Assembly (NCBI GenBank): GCA_945888565.1
Contig: CAMDAL010000049.1
Location: 1-15,281, forward strand
Direction of reading: 5' to 3'
Source: Devosia equisanguinis
GTDB taxonomy: Bacteria > Pseudomonadota > Alphaproteobacteria > Rhizobiales > Devosiaceae
Length of the DNA stretch: 15,281 nt
The number at the start of each line of letters is the position of its first letter. Position 1 is the first letter of the stretch. The notes beneath the pieces were generated by a model that was not told the origin of the DNA, ran no database searches, and saw nothing but the letters and a program-made list of their open reading frames with translations. A program made the translations under genes and the position numbers. This document shows, piece by piece, positions 13,347 through 15,281 of this stretch.

Positions 13347-14585
13347 TCAGCGCAGCAGCCGCTCCGCCTGGTACGGCGTCGGATCGATGAATGGCGTTTC
13401 GCCGGTCATCATCTCGGCCACAAGCCGGCCGGTGACCGGACCCAGCGTCATGCCGTGGTGCGCGTGGCCGAAGGCGAACCAGAGGCCGTCGTGCCGCGGC
13501 GCCCGGCCGATCACCGGCATCATGTCCGGCGTACAGGGCCGCGCCCCGCGCCAAGGTGTGTCCTCCAGCCGCTGCCCGAGCTGTGGCAACACCTCGCGGG
13601 CCGCCACCTCGGCCTTGTCGAGTTGCACCGGGGTCGAGGGGGCATCACGGTGGGCAAACTCTGCGCCGGTAGTCAGCCGGACGCCCATCGCCATCGGCGC
13701 CAGCATGTAGCCGCGCTCCGCATCCTGCACCCAATTGGTCAGCGGTTGGTTGCCGGATTGACCGTAGTGCATGTGGTAGCCGCGCTTGACCCCCAGCGGC
13801 AGGTCGTAGCCCAGCCGGGCCGTCAGGTCGCCGGCCCAGGGCCCGAGCGCCACCACCGCCTCGGCCGCCTCGATGCCGCCCGCCAACCCCCAGCCCGCGC
13901 CCTTGCGCGAAAGACCCATCGCATCGGCCCGCACCACCGTCCCGCCGAGCCGTTCGAACAGCCCCCGATAGGACTGCACCAGCGCTCCGGGGTCGCGGAT
14001 ATTCCACGGATCGGTCCAGTGCAGCGCCCCGGTTATGAGGGCGCCAAGCCCCGGCTCCCGTTCGGCCATCGCCGTGCCGTCGAGTTCGGCGTGGCCGACA
14101 CCGAACTCCTGCGCCAGCTGGCGCGCCTCAGCGAACTGTGCGTCGCGCTTTTCCGCGGTGCGGAAGATGCGATACCAGCCCTTCTTCTCGATCAGCGACC
14201 CTGCCCCCGCCTCATCCACCTGTGCCCCATGCTCGGTGAGGCAATGCCGGATCAGCGGCTCGTAGGATTGCTTGATGTGCGCGTAGGTCTCGGGCCGCGA
14301 TGCCCGCCAGTAGCGGAACAGGAACGGCGCCACGGCCGGCAGGGCCCTGGGGTGGTAGTGCATGTCGATGCGGTCGTTGAGCCCGTAGCGCAGGATCTCG
14401 CCAATCTCCTGCGGGAACGTGTAGGGCGCCACGCCCTCGCGCTGGATCAGTCCGGCGTTGCCGTAGCTCGTCTCCTCGCCCGCCTCGCGGCGGTCAACCA
14501 GCACCACCGTCCGGCCGCGCTTCGCCAGGTGGATGGCGACGCTCACCCCGACGATGCCGGCACCCAGCACCAGTACGTCCGACAT
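13347..14585 (-). CDS. FAD-dependent amino-acid oxidoreductase, DadA-like (D-amino-acid dehydrogenase family)
   Basis: The 412-residue product has the DAO-family layout. An N-terminal Rossmann FAD site has GAGIVG (8-13) and an acidic residue at the end of the second strand (VDRR, Asp31), followed by ETSYGNAGLI (38-47). The substrate domain lies in the middle. The C-terminal FAD-closing segment CTPDMMPVIG (351-360) and LWFAFGHAHHGMTLGPVTGRL (368-388) is typical of DadA relatives. Such enzymes oxidise D-amino acids to keto acids, passing electrons to the respiratory chain. Related members use hydroxyproline or other amines, so the substrate is not fixed and I give no symbol. The gene lies 5 bases after the glutathione peroxidase stop and 14 bases before the DUF1905 start, so it is probably co-transcribed with both. 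The upstream ribosome site is weak. Confidence 0.9.
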   Translation of the reverse strand: MSDVLVLGAGIVGVSVAIHLAKRGRTVVLVDRREAGEETSYGNAGLIQREGVAPYTFPQEIGEILRYGLNDRIDMHYHPRALPAVAPFLFRYWRASRPETYAHIKQSYEPLIRHCLTEHGAQVDEAGAGSLIEKKGWYRIFRTAEKRDAQFAEARQLAQEFGVGHAELDGTAMAEREPGLGALITGALHWTDPWNIRDPGALVQSYRGLFERLGGTVVRADAMGLSRKGAGWGLAGGIEAAEAVVALGPWAGDLTARLGYDLPLGVKRGYHMHYGQSGNQPLTNWVQDAERGYMLAPMAMGVRLTTGAEFAHRDAPSTPVQLDKAEVAAREVLPQLGQRLEDTPWRGARPCTPDMMPVIGRAPRHDGLWFAFGHAHHGMTLGPVTGRLVAEMMTGETPFIDPTPYQAERLLR

Positions 14586-14590
14586 GCGAA

Positions 14591-15097
14591 CTACCCCAGG
14601 TTCGATGCACTGGCCTTGGCCAGCAGCGCCTCGATCTCCCCCGCAAGGCTCGCCGGTTCGACGTCACTACCGAACCGCGTCACGCCCTCGCCGCTGGGGT
14701 CGACGAGGAACTTGGTGAAGTTCCACTTCACCGCCTGCAGGCCCAGCACGCCCGGCGCCTCGCGCTTCAACCACTGGTAGAGGGGAGGCGCGCCGTCGCC
14801 GTTGACCTCGATCTTGGCGAACATCGGGAAGCTGACATTGTAGTTGAGGTCGCAGAACGCCGCGATCTCGGTCTCGGTGCCCGGCTCCTGGTCGCCGAAC
14901 TGGTTGCAGGGGAAGCCCAGCACCACCAGCCCCTGGTCCCGGTAGTCGATCCAGAGCTTTTCGAGGCCCGCATATTGCGGAGTGAAACCGCACTTGCTGG
15001 CCACGTTCACCACCAGCACAACCTTGTCGCGGTAGGCGGAAAGCGGCTGCTCGGTGCCATCGATAAGACGAGCGGAAAAGTCGTATAGCGTCGTCAT
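14591..15097 (-). CDS. Glutathione peroxidase family thiol peroxidase (Cys type)
   Basis: The 168-residue product has the full GPx fold. The peroxidatic Cys36 is in NVASKCGFTPQY. The catalytic tetrad appears complete with Gln70 (FGDQEP), Trp125 and Asn126 (KWNFTKFLV). Cys82 (FCDLNYNVSFP) occupies the resolving position known from yeast Gpx3-type enzymes, so it probably uses thioredoxin rather than glutathione. Cys64 lies in GFPCNQFG. It reduces hydrogen or lipid peroxides. No signal peptide; cytoplasmic. Start ATG 15097 has GGAG upstream. It is second in a minus-strand operon after a DUF4169 gene (38 bases) and before the dadA-like gene (5 bases). A peroxide-removing enzyme beside a flavin oxidoreductase is a sensible pairing. 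Confidence 0.94.
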   Translation of the reverse strand: MTTLYDFSARLIDGTEQPLSAYRDKVVLVVNVASKCGFTPQYAGLEKLWIDYRDQGLVVLGFPCNQFGDQEPGTETEIAAFCDLNYNVSFPMFAKIEVNGDGAPPLYQWLKREAPGVLGLQAVKWNFTKFLVDPSGEGVTRFGSDVEPASLAGEIEALLAKASASNLG

Positions 15098-15135
15098 GTC
15101 GGCAACTCCGGATGCGCCTGAGGCAATGCCCTGCC

Positions 15136-15281
15136 CTAGTCCTCGCGCTTCACTTCGTCCAGTCGCTTCTGGGCAATTTTCGCAAGCGCCGCCTCGCGCT
15201 CCTTCTCCGCCTTCGTCCGCCCGAACTTCACGCGGTTCTCCGATGCGGTCTGCTCTTTGGCCACGCGAGCCCTGGCCTTGC
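15136..15281 (-). CDS. DUF4169 family protein (partial)
   Basis: This frame reaches the right edge, so the N-terminus is missing. The last 48 residues read KARARVAKEQTASENRVKFG, then RTKAEKEREAALAKIAQKRL, and end DEVKRED. This charged, helical ENRVKFGRTKAEK pattern is typical of DUF4169, a family of about 60-residue proteins found mainly in alphaproteobacteria; function unknown. It lies 38 bases upstream of the glutathione peroxidase gene on the same strand and may share its transcript. Confidence 0.8.
   Translation of the reverse strand, partial: KARARVAKEQTASENRVKFGRTKAEKEREAALAKIAQKRLDEVKRED

Noticed and set aside
13333..13554. Upstream extension of the DUF1905 gene to ATG 13554
   Set aside because: The added 74 residues are an out-of-frame reading of the dadA-like gene; GGAGG before GTG 13332 sets the start.
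13455..14780. 441-codon plus-strand frame across dadA-like and gpx
   Set aside because: Runs through two clear genes on the other strand and has no recognisable domain.
1..15281. CRISPR arrays, tRNA, rRNA or transposase genes
   Set aside because: No regularly spaced repeats, cloverleaf or transposase motifs were found on either strand by eye.

Overview
The window looks like chromosomal DNA of a GC-rich alphaproteobacterium. A Hyphomicrobiales member (Devosia-like) is my best guess, resting on the vitamin-B12-type ribonucleotide reductase end, the DUF4169 and YdcH/DUF465 small proteins, a heme-binding SOUL protein and an FNR/FixK-type site. This is inference from gene content and base composition, not a database match. 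No rRNA, tRNA, CRISPR array or recognisable transposase is visible.

Layout. (1) Bases 2-163 hold the 3' end of nrdJ, closed by a perfect 10-bp hairpin. (2) From about 230 to 2580 is a less GC-rich accessory segment with two convergent genes of no known role: a 380-residue putative zinc-ribbon protein (+) and a membrane-anchored pentapeptide-repeat protein (-). (3) Bases 2503-2972 hold no convincing gene but are rich in inverted repeats. (4) A SOUL heme-binding protein gene (+) follows. (5) Two overlapping ABC half-transporter genes (+, 3749-7259) encode a heterodimeric exporter with one degenerate and one canonical ATP site. (6) On the minus strand lie a small secreted protein, a cytoplasmic GH95 alpha-L-fucosidase-type enzyme and, just upstream of it, a decayed chimeric ORF. 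That ORF joins pieces of a glycoside-hydrolase-like protein, with a deletion and a frameshift, to the C-terminus of a LacI-type regulator. (7) On the plus strand, an FNR-like box precedes ydcH (DUF465) and ppk2 (polyphosphate kinase 2), suggesting an oxygen-responsive polyphosphate/nucleotide unit. (8) A small two-helix membrane protein gene sits between two copies of a 50-bp direct repeat; one copy is the 3' end of the neighbouring DUF1905 gene. (9) The right edge is a minus-strand operon: DUF4169 (partial), glutathione peroxidase, a DadA-like FAD amino-acid oxidoreductase and DUF1905.

The genes do not form one obvious pathway. They read as several core or stress-related units separated by scars: an island after nrdJ, a decayed sugar-utilisation locus, and a duplication around 12.4-13.1 kb. 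The least explained parts are the 380-residue protein with its pentapeptide neighbour, the structured intergenic block at 2561-2734, and the repeat-flanked membrane protein gene.
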